A program made the translations under genes and the position numbers. From an uncultured Phycisphaerales bacterium (GTDB lineage: Bacteria; Planctomycetota; Phycisphaerae; Phycisphaerales; SM1A02), in assembly GCA_905480395.1 (NCBI GenBank), contig CAJQQE010000018.1, forward strand, positions 35,126 through 99,125: a stretch of DNA of 64,000 nt, read 5' to 3'. Each line of letters begins with the position of its first letter. Positions within the stretch are counted from its first letter, which is position 1. This document shows positions 44,206-51,976 of this stretch, in pieces. The notes beneath the pieces were generated by a model. It was not told where the DNA came from. It did no database searches and saw only the letters and a program-made list of their open reading frames with translations.

Positions 44206-46308
44206 ATGCCCATCGCCTGCAGCCTACTCATCCATGCCCTTCTCTCGGCCGGCGCTGTTCCGCCTCCGGAAGATTCGTGGTGGCCATCCGAGCTTCCATC
44301 CCGCGTGGCAACGCCGCTCGCGGAGTCGCCCGACCAACACGACGCCCGGATGGCTTGGTGGCGCGAATCCCGGTTCGGTCTGTTTATCCATTGGGGCCTC
44401 TACGCAATCCCCGGTGGGTACTGGGAAGGGCGACGAACCGGCGGTGCGGAGTGGATCCTCAACTCCGTGAAGATTCACCCTGACGACTACATGCCGCTTC
44501 AACAGCAATTCGACCCGGTCGATTTTGATCCCATGAAGTGGGTGATGATCGCGAAGAACGCCGGCATGAAATACATCGTCATCACCAGCAAGCACCATGA
44601 TGGCTTCTGCCTCTGGCCGAGCGAACTGACGGACTTCGATGTTGAAGGGACGCCGTTCGGCCGCGACATCCTCGGTGAGCTCGCCGAAGCCTGCCGCAAC
44701 GAGGGAATCGTTCTCTGCCTCTACCACTCCATCATGGACTGGACTCAACCCGACTACCTCCCTCGACGCGCGTGGGATGACCGCCCGGCCGACGGCGCCG
44801 ACTACCAACGGTACGTCGCATATATGAAGGGGCAGCTCCAGGAACTCGTCGATCGATACCAGCCCGCGGTGCTCTGGTTCGACGGGGAGTGGGAAGGGAC
44901 GTGGACGCACGAAGATGGCCAGGCGATGTACGACTTTGTTCGCACCATCGACCCTGCGGTGATCGTGAACAATCGCGTGGACACCGGACGGACTGGTATG
45001 GCGGGACTCACTCGATCCGGCGGATACCGAGGCGACTTCGGAACGCCCGAACAGGAAATTCCCGCGACCGGCATGCCCTTTGGCGTCGACTGGGAGACCT
45101 GCATGACCATGAATCGGTCGTGGGGATACCAATCGTTCGACGTGGCATTCAAGCCGACCCAGGAACTCCTACGCAAACTGGTCGATATTGCCAGCAAGGG
45201 TGGCAACTTCCTGCTGAACGTGGGACCGGACGAACGCGGCCGCTTCCCCGAAGAGTCCATCGATCGACTCGCCGCCATCGGCGATTGGATGCAGGTCAAC
45301 AACGAGAGTATCCACGGCACTTTCGCATCCTGTTTCACGGACCTGGACTGGGGTCGCTGCACACGACGGAATCTCCCCGACGGGAATCAACGTCTCTACC
45401 TGCACGTTTTTGATTCGCCGGCATCCGACGTGATCAGACTTCCGGGCATCCTCAATGATCCGGTGGAACGCGGCGCCTATCTCTTGGCGACACCTGGCGC
45501 GGGACCGCTGGCCGTCGAACGAGCGGGCGCTGATCTTGTCATTCGACTTCCTGAGGGCATGTCGCCGGGAATCGACACCGTGCTGGTACTCGATATCGAA
45601 GGCCCCGCGATCGTTGTTGAGGCGCCGAGTATCGACGTCACCGAGCCGATCTTTCTTGAATCGGCGACGTTAAATTTCTCCGCTGTCAGCGATGACGTGG
45701 AGATTCGTTACACCCTTGATGGGACCACGCCCGAACTTGGTTCGGCCAACGGTGGAATTGGCCCCATCGAGATTCGGCGCTCCGCCACGGTCATGGCCCG
45801 CTGCTTCTTCGAGGGCTCGCCGGTCGGCAGCGTCGCGACGGCAGCACTCCGACGAGTGGAACCACTGCGAGCAGTTCAGACCCTGACCTCCCGGCCCGGC
45901 CTTCGCTGGACGACGCACCTGGGCGCCTTCGAGACCGTTGCCGACTTCGCCGACATCAAGCCGGCGACGGAGGGTGTCGCCACCTCGATCGACCTCTCAA
46001 TGCAACCTCGGCCCGAGAATTTCGCGGTTCGATTTACCGGTTTCCTCGAAGCCCCCCAAACCGGGGTGTACCGATTCTCGCTCGATTCCGACGACGGCAG
46101 CAGACTCAAAATCGGCGACGTGGTCGTGGTCGATAACGACGGCCTGCACTCGGCGCTCGAAAAAAGTGGCGTCATCGCCCTTGAAAAAGGTCTTCATCCC
46201 TTTCGCCTCGATTACTTCGAAGGCACCGGACAAGACGACCTGATCCTAAAATGGTCCGGCCCCAACTTTGAACTCCAACCCATCCCCGCGGAGGCGCTCA
46301 AGCGATGA
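44206..46308 (+). CDS. GH29 alpha-L-fucosidase with C-terminal PA14 domain, exported
   Basis: The 700-aa protein has GGAG seven bases before the ATG and a short signal peptide (1-17). The GH29 barrel runs about 40-360: 'FGLFIHWGLYAIPGG', 'YIVITSKHHDGFCLWPS' and the nucleophile region 'PAVLWFDGEWEG' (Asp about 226), followed by 'GVDWETCMTMNRSWGY' and 'GGNFLLNVGPD'. Residues about 375-460 form the usual beta-sandwich, about 480-545 a chitobiase-C-like segment ('IRYTLDGTTPE'), and about 555-700 a PA14-type domain ('GVYRFSLDSDDGSRLKIGD'). It is a retaining exo-fucosidase on extracellular glycans. Its stop overlaps the ATG of the dCMP deaminase gene (ATGA). Confidence 0.95.
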   Translation: MPIACSLLIHALLSAGAVPPPEDSWWPSELPSRVATPLAESPDQHDARMAWWRESRFGLFIHWGLYAIPGGYWEGRRTGGAEWILNSVKIHPDDYMPLQQQFDPVDFDPMKWVMIAKNAGMKYIVITSKHHDGFCLWPSELTDFDVEGTPFGRDILGELAEACRNEGIVLCLYHSIMDWTQPDYLPRRAWDDRPADGADYQRYVAYMKGQLQELVDRYQPAVLWFDGEWEGTWTHEDGQAMYDFVRTIDPAVIVNNRVDTGRTGMAGLTRSGGYRGDFGTPEQEIPATGMPFGVDWETCMTMNRSWGYQSFDVAFKPTQELLRKLVDIASKGGNFLLNVGPDERGRFPEESIDRLAAIGDWMQVNNESIHGTFASCFTDLDWGRCTRRNLPDGNQRLYLHVFDSPASDVIRLPGILNDPVERGAYLLATPGAGPLAVERAGADLVIRLPEGMSPGIDTVLVLDIEGPAIVVEAPSIDVTEPIFLESATLNFSAVSDDVEIRYTLDGTTPELGSANGGIGPIEIRRSATVMARCFFEGSPVGSVATAALRRVEPLRAVQTLTSRPGLRWTTHLGAFETVADFADIKPATEGVATSIDLSMQPRPENFAVRFTGFLEAPQTGVYRFSLDSDDGSRLKIGDVVVVDNDGLHSALEKSGVIALEKGLHPFRLDYFEGTGQDDLILKWSGPNFELQPIPAEALKR

Positions 46309-46763
46309 CGGTCCCGTTCAGTGAAAAATGGCACCGCCGATTTCTCTCCCTGGCCGAGGAAATCGCCAGTTGGAGCAAGGATCCATCTCGAGGCGTCGGC
46401 GCGGTCATCGTCTCACCCAACAAACAAGTGGTCTCGACCGGATTCAATGGTCTCCCACGAGGTGTTGAGGACCGACCGGAGCGACTCGAACGACCCGCCA
46501 AGTACGACCTCGTCGTGCACGCGGAGATGAACGCGATCATCCAGTGCGCCCGAAACGGCGTGAGCCCGATCGATTGCGCGGTCTATTCTTCGTTCTTCCC
46601 GTGCGTGAGCTGCGCGATCGCACTGGTTCAGGCAGGTATCACCACCGTGGTCACCTACCAGCCTGCGGAAGGCGATGCCCACTGGCTCGGTTCAATCGAA
46701 AAGAGCCGGACCGTGTTTGACGAAGCTGGCGTGGAGTTTCTCGAACTCGATCGAACAGACTGA
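46305..46763 (+). CDS. dCMP deaminase
   Basis: The 152-aa zinc-dependent enzyme converts dCMP to dUMP for thymidylate synthesis. The zinc site is visible as HAE (72-74 in 'VVHAEMNAI') with the proton-transferring Glu74, and PCVSC with Cys100 and Cys103. 'SKDPSRGVGAVIVSPNKQVV' near 24-43 and 'STGFNGLPRGVED' are typical of the dCMP/cytosine deaminase (ComEB) group. It is translationally coupled to the fucosidase, which is metabolically unrelated. Confidence 0.94.
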   Translation: MTVPFSEKWHRRFLSLAEEIASWSKDPSRGVGAVIVSPNKQVVSTGFNGLPRGVEDRPERLERPAKYDLVVHAEMNAIIQCARNGVSPIDCAVYSSFFPCVSCAIALVQAGITTVVTYQPAEGDAHWLGSIEKSRTVFDEAGVEFLELDRTD

Positions 46764-46769
46764 CCGAGC

Positions 46770-47750
46770 TCAGCCCTCTTCAGACCGGATTCGTTCGATC
46801 TCTCCTCGAATCTGCCTTGAGATCCGGCTCTTTGCCTGGCGAATCGCCTCCGCGGTCATCCCAAGCCGCTTCGAGGTCTCGTCGATCGGCACCCCCCGAC
46901 GGCCGTAGAGATCAAACGCTTCCCAGGACTGCTCGCTCTGCTTGCCGTTGATCCGCACCGCGACGATCGCCCGATCGATCACGGATCGCGTCCATTCCTG
47001 ATCCCAGGCCACATCCAGCTCGTTGGAATCCTCCACCGGAAGCCCGGCTTCGTCCTCGACGTTGACCAAGCCCTTTCGCTTCCGCCATCTCGCCCGCATG
47101 GCATTGAGGGTCGCCGCCTTCAGGTAGCCCCGGAACCGCCCGGCACTGGCGTCATATTGAAACCGGTGGGATGCCCGGAAGAAGTTGGCAATGACCTCGT
47201 GAGCAACGTCCTCCGCCGCCTCTTCCCCGGCCCCAGCACGACGCGCAAATCCCTTGATCAACGGGACATAGCGGTCATAGAAATCTTTCCAGCCGATCTC
47301 CCGTTCCATCGTTCCAGAGGCATTCAGCCGGAGCAGAAGGCTTCCCCGAGTGCGGAAATCGTCCTGGCTTGTCTCCTGGTTAGCCTCAATACTGAGATTT
47401 TTCTCTTTTTCTCTCTCCTGCCCGTCCCCTTCGGGGAGGTTCACAACAACCTCTGTATCGCCGAATCGTAATCGGTCGCCGGTCCGAACCCGCGGCGCTT
47501 CCGATTCGTCGAGTCGAATCCAGTTCAGGGTCGTTCCGCCCCGGCTTCCGAGGTCGCGAACAAACCAGCATCCTGAAGCATCGGATCGAAGCGAGGCGTG
47601 CTGGCGACTGATGGAGTCGCCAAGGAGGCGAATTCCGGACTCAGAAGACCGGCCGACCACGATGGACGCCTCAGGATTTGCGACCGGATCCGCCGTCATG
47701 CGGGCCCCGTCTTCAAAGATCAGTTCAATCGGCGAGACCTTAGAAACCAT
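46770..47750 (-). CDS. FHA domain fused to an ECF-type sigma factor
   Basis: The 326-aa protein has GGAG eight bases before the ATG at 47750. Residues 7-105 are an FHA domain with the phosphothreonine-binding pattern: GRS at 33-35, S48-R-x-H51, and 'GSRGGTTLN' at 68-76 followed by GDRLRFGD. An acidic linker (106-145) leads to a sigma-2 region (about 155-222: 'WKDFYDRYVPLIKGFARRAG', 'AAEDVAHEVIANFF', 'GYLKAATLNAMRARWRKRK'). A sigma-4 region (about 250-320) ends in 'IDETSKRLGMTAEAIRQAKS', a helix-turn-helix. No anti-sigma gene is adjacent. Phosphorylation read by the FHA domain could gate promoter choice. A Ser/Thr kinase gene lies 1.4 kb away. Confidence 0.9.
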   Translation of the reverse strand: MVSKVSPIELIFEDGARMTADPVANPEASIVVGRSSESGIRLLGDSISRQHASLRSDASGCWFVRDLGSRGGTTLNWIRLDESEAPRVRTGDRLRFGDTEVVVNLPEGDGQEREKEKNLSIEANQETSQDDFRTRGSLLLRLNASGTMEREIGWKDFYDRYVPLIKGFARRAGAGEEAAEDVAHEVIANFFRASHRFQYDASAGRFRGYLKAATLNAMRARWRKRKGLVNVEDEAGLPVEDSNELDVAWDQEWTRSVIDRAIVAVRINGKQSEQSWEAFDLYGRRGVPIDETSKRLGMTAEAIRQAKSRISRQIRGEIERIRSEEG

Positions 47751-47892
47751 TTCGATTGCTCCAGCAAGAGAAATCCTCAATCACCCGGAAATCACGGTCA
47801 TCTTATCGCTCGATCTTGAGAGGTTTGAATCTGGGCCTCCTTCCGCTGCGATTTTCATAGAAGACAAAGTTCACTTTTTTGAGAGAGACCCC

Positions 47893-48360
47893 ATGTACGG
47901 AAAGCAGACCGAAACCGCCATTGCCGCCGTGAGTTACCTCGCTGCGCTCTGGGAAGGCCCAACGACTCGACGCGTCTCCGCAGCAGACATTGCCGACGGC
48001 CGCGGACTCCAACGTCCTTTCGTCGCAAAGTTGCTCTCGTCCTTGAGCCAGGCCGGAATCGTGAGCGGCTCTCCCGGACCCGGCGGCGGATATGCCCTCG
48101 CGAAAGACCCCCGTGAGATTTGCCTTCGAGATGTCTGGGCGATCTTCGAACGCCCCGAAAGCAGCCGAGTCGGCTTCGTCGGGAGTGAAATCTGTGGCGT
48201 CTCAGTACCAAACGGATTGTCCGACCGGATCGGCCGCGTCGAACAGGCGATGAATTCGCTCCTCGACGAGACCACGTTTGATGTTTTCTGCGGTCATCCG
48301 GAAATGCTCGCCGCCGGAAGTCAAACAATTGGCCACTCCGAAGAGCGTCAAGCCGGCTGA
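47893..48360 (+). CDS. Rrf2-family transcriptional regulator
   Basis: The 155-aa protein has an N-terminal winged helix-turn-helix (about 5-75: 'TAIAAVSYLAALWEG', 'SAADIADGRGLQRPFVAKLL', 'AGIVSGSPGPGGGYALAKDP') matching Rrf2, and a C-terminal dimer helix. Cysteines at 'ICLRDV', 'EICGV' and 'DVFCGH' could hold a metal or iron-sulfur cluster as in IscR/NsrR, but their spacing differs from the standard set. It is divergently transcribed from the FHA-sigma gene with a 142-bp shared control region and is ended by a strong terminator. Confidence 0.9.
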   Translation: MYGKQTETAIAAVSYLAALWEGPTTRRVSAADIADGRGLQRPFVAKLLSSLSQAGIVSGSPGPGGGYALAKDPREICLRDVWAIFERPESSRVGFVGSEICGVSVPNGLSDRIGRVEQAMNSLLDETTFDVFCGHPEMLAAGSQTIGHSEERQAG

Positions 48361-48386
48361 TCCAGAGCGATCTCGACCATAACCTC

Positions 48387-48425
48387 AAACTCGACGCTTC
48401 CGAAGAGGTGGCGTCGAGTTTTTCT
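48387..48425 (+). terminator. rho-independent terminator of the Rrf2 gene
   Basis: The inverted repeat AACTCGACGC (48388-48397) / GCGTCGAGTT (48411-48420), with a 13-base loop, is followed by TTTCT. It sits between the convergent Rrf2 and HAD genes. Confidence 0.85.
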
Positions 48426-48448
48426 ATGGAACCGCTCTCGAGATTCGT

Positions 48449-49129
48449 TCAAGCCTCGAGTTGGCCAATCGCCGCCGGGAGGGTCGCTGGCGTTTCGATC
48501 ACGGCCGCTGGGGAGGGTATTCGTGTCGCGATGTCCCTTCCTTCGTTGTAGCCGCCACGTACCGCAATGAAAGGAATCGATGCCGCGTCCGCCGTGTCGC
48601 CATCGACCCCAGAATCACCGACCAAGAGCACGCTGCTTCGGTCGGTACTCCCCACCGCTGCCGACACAAAATCCGGATCGGGCTTGAGGCACCCGGCATC
48701 CTCAGGACAGCAGAGTTCATCGATCAGGTCGTCAAGGCCGAGATGCCTCAAGACAAGTTCGGCTGGTCGGCGAGGCTTGTTGGTCGCGACCACGAGACGA
48801 CGCCCTTCGGCGCGAAGTGTCATGAGGCTCTCCGCCACGCCCTCTCGGAGGTGCGAACCGCCGCCGCAGGCGGACGCATAGTGACGGTCGAAGGCCGTCC
48901 GGGCCTGTCGGTGCAAGTCCGGATCCAACATCGCCTCCGCATCCCGGCGGAGCACCAGATGAAGCAGCCGGTCTGATCCGCGTCCAATGCTTCGACGAAC
49001 GAACTCAAGATCGGGGCGTGGACGTCCGATGGTTTCCGCGGCCGCCAGACAGGCGGCGTGCAAACCTTCGATCGAATCGACGAGTGTGCCGTCAAGATCG
49101 ATCAGAATGTCGTTGAATCGCTCGGGCAT
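48449..49129 (-). CDS. HAD-family phosphatase, phosphoglycolate phosphatase-like
   Basis: The 226-aa protein carries all four HAD motifs: I 'ILIDLDGTLVDS' with nucleophile Asp11 and acid Asp13, II in 'LVVATNKPRR' (Thr/Ser, about 118), III Lys in 'GCLKPDPDF' (about 148) and IV 'LLVGDSGVDGDTA' (about 170-182). A helical cap (about 18-85) indicates subfamily IA like Gph. It probably removes phosphate from 2-phosphoglycolate or a similar small metabolite. It is downstream of the kinase gene on the same strand, 41 bp apart. Confidence 0.9.
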   Translation of the reverse strand: MPERFNDILIDLDGTLVDSIEGLHAACLAAAETIGRPRPDLEFVRRSIGRGSDRLLHLVLRRDAEAMLDPDLHRQARTAFDRHYASACGGGSHLREGVAESLMTLRAEGRRLVVATNKPRRPAELVLRHLGLDDLIDELCCPEDAGCLKPDPDFVSAAVGSTDRSSVLLVGDSGVDGDTADAASIPFIAVRGGYNEGRDIATRIPSPAAVIETPATLPAAIGQLEA

Positions 49130-49170
49130 GTCGCCGAGGCTACCGGTGATGACTCATCGCCGCTCATTCA

Positions 49171-50010
49171 TCAGGCCTGCAGCATTCGATCGATTCGAAG
49201 AAGTCGATCGATCACCGGAATCATCGTGGAGGGACGATCGCCCCTGGAGACCCGAACGCAATCGAGCACAAGGTCCGAGATTTCGACCGGTGTTCCGGGG
49301 ACGAGTTCCGTCAGTGGAGTCGCGGGTGCAATGCGATCAGGCCCCAGCGGACCGGTGGCAAGACCGCTCTCGGATCCCCTGGGCGGGAGCGCGGTCGGGA
49401 TCAACTTCCCCGACAACACCCAGTGCATGGTTGCACCAAGGTTGTAAACGTCTGTCCGCTCGGTGATGCGACGACGATGGGCCTGCTCCGGCGCGATATA
49501 GCCAGGAGTGCCCTGAATTCGTTCTTTCGTGGTCCCGATCGGACAAGCCTGTCCGAGATCGATGATCTTCACGACCGAATCGTCGACCAGCACATTCGTT
49601 GGCTTGATGTCTGTGTGGACAATTCCAGCCTCATGCATCGATAGGAGGCCCTCCGCGATCCGCGTGAAGAGCCTGACGTTCTCGAGCAGTGATTTGTCTT
49701 CCACCGAGTCTAGACCTGGAGCATCCACGTACTCCATGATCAGTCCCACTTCCGCGACCCGGAATTTGCGGCGCTTTCGAAGCAATCGGCCGATTCGACG
49801 AATCGAATCGTGGCTGAACCGGGATCCGATTCGATGTTCCTCGACCACCTGATCGATGAACCGCTGGTCCTTGTCGCCTCGCTTCACCACATGCTTGAGC
49901 GCATATTCCTCGCCTGAATGTGGGTCTCGGATTCGATAGATCGTGCTGGCCGCGCCGTCACCAAGCCGTCCGAGCACCGGGTATCCAAAGAGTTCGACTG
50001 GATGTGACAT
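49171..50010 (-). CDS. soluble serine/threonine protein kinase
   Basis: This is a 279-aa Hanks-type kinase domain with no membrane segment or sensor domain. The glycine loop is 'LGRLGDGAASTIYRI' (13-27), the ATP-anchoring Lys39 is in 'YALKH', and the catalytic loop 'VHTDIKPTNVL' has Asp134. The magnesium motif is DLG (151-153) rather than DFG, and 'GTPGYIAPEQ' is the activation segment end. All catalytic residues are present, so it should be active. Being cytoplasmic, it could phosphorylate a partner for the nearby FHA-sigma protein. The ATG at 50010 opens the kinase fold directly. Confidence 0.93.
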   Translation of the reverse strand: MSHPVELFGYPVLGRLGDGAASTIYRIRDPHSGEEYALKHVVKRGDKDQRFIDQVVEEHRIGSRFSHDSIRRIGRLLRKRRKFRVAEVGLIMEYVDAPGLDSVEDKSLLENVRLFTRIAEGLLSMHEAGIVHTDIKPTNVLVDDSVVKIIDLGQACPIGTTKERIQGTPGYIAPEQAHRRRITERTDVYNLGATMHWVLSGKLIPTALPPRGSESGLATGPLGPDRIAPATPLTELVPGTPVEISDLVLDCVRVSRGDRPSTMIPVIDRLLRIDRMLQA

Positions 50011-50111
50011 GACAGTCCCGATCGAGAGCGATTGCAGTCCATGCCGCATGGTCGGCTTCCGATCAACCGTTCGAAGCCCTCCGAAATCGTCCTGAGGGCG
50101 TCCGGAGGCCT

Positions 50112-50807
50112 TTAGTTACCAGTACCTGAGAGGTGCGCTTCGAACTTCGCCGCGGGGAAAAACCGACCGGGGCTGCGAACATCGCTGAGATCAGAGTGCA
50201 GAAGCACGGCCCCGTCCGCAATATTCAGACGGCTCTGAAGGTTCGTCACCAGATTGGCAAGGGCCTGAGTCTGCGAGGGCGTGAAGGTCGATTGCTCGCC
50301 ATTCCCCACCAAGCAGATGCCGATGGCCACGCGGTTGAGTTGATCAGCATCGAGCGGATCCGCCCCGGTTCGCGATGCGACGTGGGCACCGGCGAGTTGC
50401 AGGTCCCAACGATTCGACACGAAAATCTGACCGTCGGAGAGGTTGCCGTTTCCGTTCCCGATCACGAAGTGGTAGCCGATGTCCTGAAGTCCAGCGGCGA
50501 CGTGCCGCCGCGTGATGTCTTCCGCATCATCGAAGTAGAAACCCGAATCGTGAATGACGATCTTGTTCCAGAGGGTCTTGAGATCAGCTCTTTGCGGGCC
50601 AAAGCCGTCCCTGACGCCAGTCTGATCCGGCGTCAGTAATGCCGACGTTGATGCAAGCGGAAGGTCACCCAACGCACGACTTGGATCAGGCTTGGTCAGA
50701 ATAAAGAACAGACCGAAGACCGTCATACACGCCATGAAGGCGATCCAGACGATCTGCGTCCGATAGTTAAAACCACTAGGTTCAGCGAGTTGGGTCTGAT
50801 TCGTCAC
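50112..50807 (-). CDS. membrane-anchored PGRP/Amidase_2-like protein
   Basis: The 231-aa protein starts at GTG. A membrane anchor at about 17-38 is followed by an extracytoplasmic amidase_2/PGRP fold (about 70-225) with 'KIVIHDSG' (first zinc His), 'GYHFVIGNG' and 'VLLHSDLSDVRSPGRFF' (second His). In zinc amidases the third ligand is a Cys or Asp in the 'K(T/S)(C/D)PG' position. Here the residue before PG is Ser, so catalysis is doubtful and it may only bind peptidoglycan. Family membership is clear; N-acetylmuramoyl-L-alanine amidase activity is not. Confidence 0.85.
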   Translation of the reverse strand: MTNQTQLAEPSGFNYRTQIVWIAFMACMTVFGLFFILTKPDPSRALGDLPLASTSALLTPDQTGVRDGFGPQRADLKTLWNKIVIHDSGFYFDDAEDITRRHVAAGLQDIGYHFVIGNGNGNLSDGQIFVSNRWDLQLAGAHVASRTGADPLDADQLNRVAIGICLVGNGEQSTFTPSQTQALANLVTNLQSRLNIADGAVLLHSDLSDVRSPGRFFPAAKFEAHLSGTGN

Positions 50808-51080
50808 GCTGCCATGCCCTCCATGCCCTCATTGAAGCTCGCGGTCCTTGCGAGCCCATCCCATGCGTCGATCCCGCCGATCGGGACGACCTTCTCTTGC
50901 TTCTCTTGCCCATGCGTCTCTCTACCTCATCCATCGGTCAGAACCGAGGGGCAGCATTCATCAAACAAGGGATCTCTGCTGGTTCCGTTCCATGGAGCGC
51001 CAGAAAGTTGGATCGGTGCAACTGGCGCGATGCCACCGGTCGTACCAGCCACCGGGATGATACCGGACCGTTTTAGGACG

Positions 51081-51320
51081 TCAGGAGTCCGGAGAAAGAC
51101 GTGCACGAAGCGCCGGTTGAGGCTGCCCGAAGACGTCCTGCTCTTCCAAGGGGATGTACCGCTGTCTCATGCGGTCATGCACCTCGAACTGGGTCCGCGG
51201 GTCATCCGGGTTGAAGAGAATCTTCTGGCAACCGCCCAAGATCGCCAGCATCAGCAGTGGCGCCACGACCCGAGAGGCGAGTCGGAATCGTGATCGGCAA
51301 CTGAAACGGAACTGATTCAT
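51081..51320 (-). CDS. small hypothetical lipoprotein
   Basis: The 79-aa protein has a basic start and a hydrophobic stretch ending in the lipobox LGGC (about residue 31), then a short charged tail with 'NPDDPRTQFEVHDRMRQRY'. Its ATG overlaps the stop of the coiled-coil lipoprotein gene (ATGA). It is the last gene of the rex operon. No family is recognised. Confidence 0.8.
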   Translation of the reverse strand: MNQFRFSCRSRFRLASRVVAPLLMLAILGGCQKILFNPDDPRTQFEVHDRMRQRYIPLEEQDVFGQPQPALRARLSPDS

Positions 51321-51976
51321 ACGGGATTCCTCTCCGGCAATGGGCCCGTCACGGGAATCGAGAATTCGGAAGTCAGCGGCTCCGCCGCCCTCGGATCCTT
51401 GATCTCCACTCGAATCAGCACCTCGATGCCAGACGAGAGATCCAATGTACTACTGAGGAGGGGCAGGTCAACCGCATAGGCCGTTCCGGTGAATCCCTCT
51501 CGAAGGGCGCTCCGCCACGCTGCCGCATCGATCTTCCAATCGCCCAAGGAAACGGGCAGCCGAGCGGCATCGAAGGCGATGGCCGAGATCGCGACCGGTC
51601 CGGTCGTCTGCACGAATCGACTCAACGCATCCTCGGTGCGAAGGCGAAGCCTCAATTCCGAGCCCGCGTCGCCCAACCGAACCGTTGATCCGGACGCCAC
51701 GGCCACGCGAATCGCCGCGGGGATACCGGCCCGACGTTCGACTTCAACCGGTGAAAGATCGGCTCGAAGCCCTTGCAGATCGCCTTCGAGTCGAGCCTTC
51801 TCGCCTTCTAGGCGGACGACCTCCTCTTTCAACGCTCGGATCTCCGCGGCCTTCGAAACACTCCCCTCGCTGGGACCAAGTTGAACACTGCAACCGATGC
51901 CCATCTGAGTGGCCGTGCCAAGCACGACCATCAGGGCCACTGTCCGAAGAAGAGAGGGATACTCAATCATCGCCAT
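51317..51976 (-). CDS. coiled-coil lipoprotein of unknown function
   Basis: The 219-aa protein begins at an ATG with AGGA seven bases upstream, inside the 3' end of rex. The leader ends at the lipobox 'GIGC' (about 29). A coiled coil runs about 40-72 ('IRALKEEVVRLEGEKARLEG'), followed by a beta-rich domain to the end ('LRLRLRTEDALSRFVQ', 'GIEVLIRVEIKDP'). It resembles no family I can name. The overlaps on both sides (rex upstream, small lipoprotein downstream) indicate a tight three-gene operon. Confidence 0.82.
   Translation of the reverse strand: MAMIEYPSLLRTVALMVVLGTATQMGIGCSVQLGPSEGSVSKAAEIRALKEEVVRLEGEKARLEGDLQGLRADLSPVEVERRAGIPAAIRVAVASGSTVRLGDAGSELRLRLRTEDALSRFVQTTGPVAISAIAFDAARLPVSLGDWKIDAAAWRSALREGFTGTAYAVDLPLLSSTLDLSSGIEVLIRVEIKDPRAAEPLTSEFSIPVTGPLPERNPV

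Noticed and set aside
50790..51293. 167-codon plus-strand frame across the PGRP-lipoprotein gap
   Set aside because: The 273-bp gap holds no coding signal. The frame has no ribosome site and runs antisense into the 79-aa lipoprotein gene.
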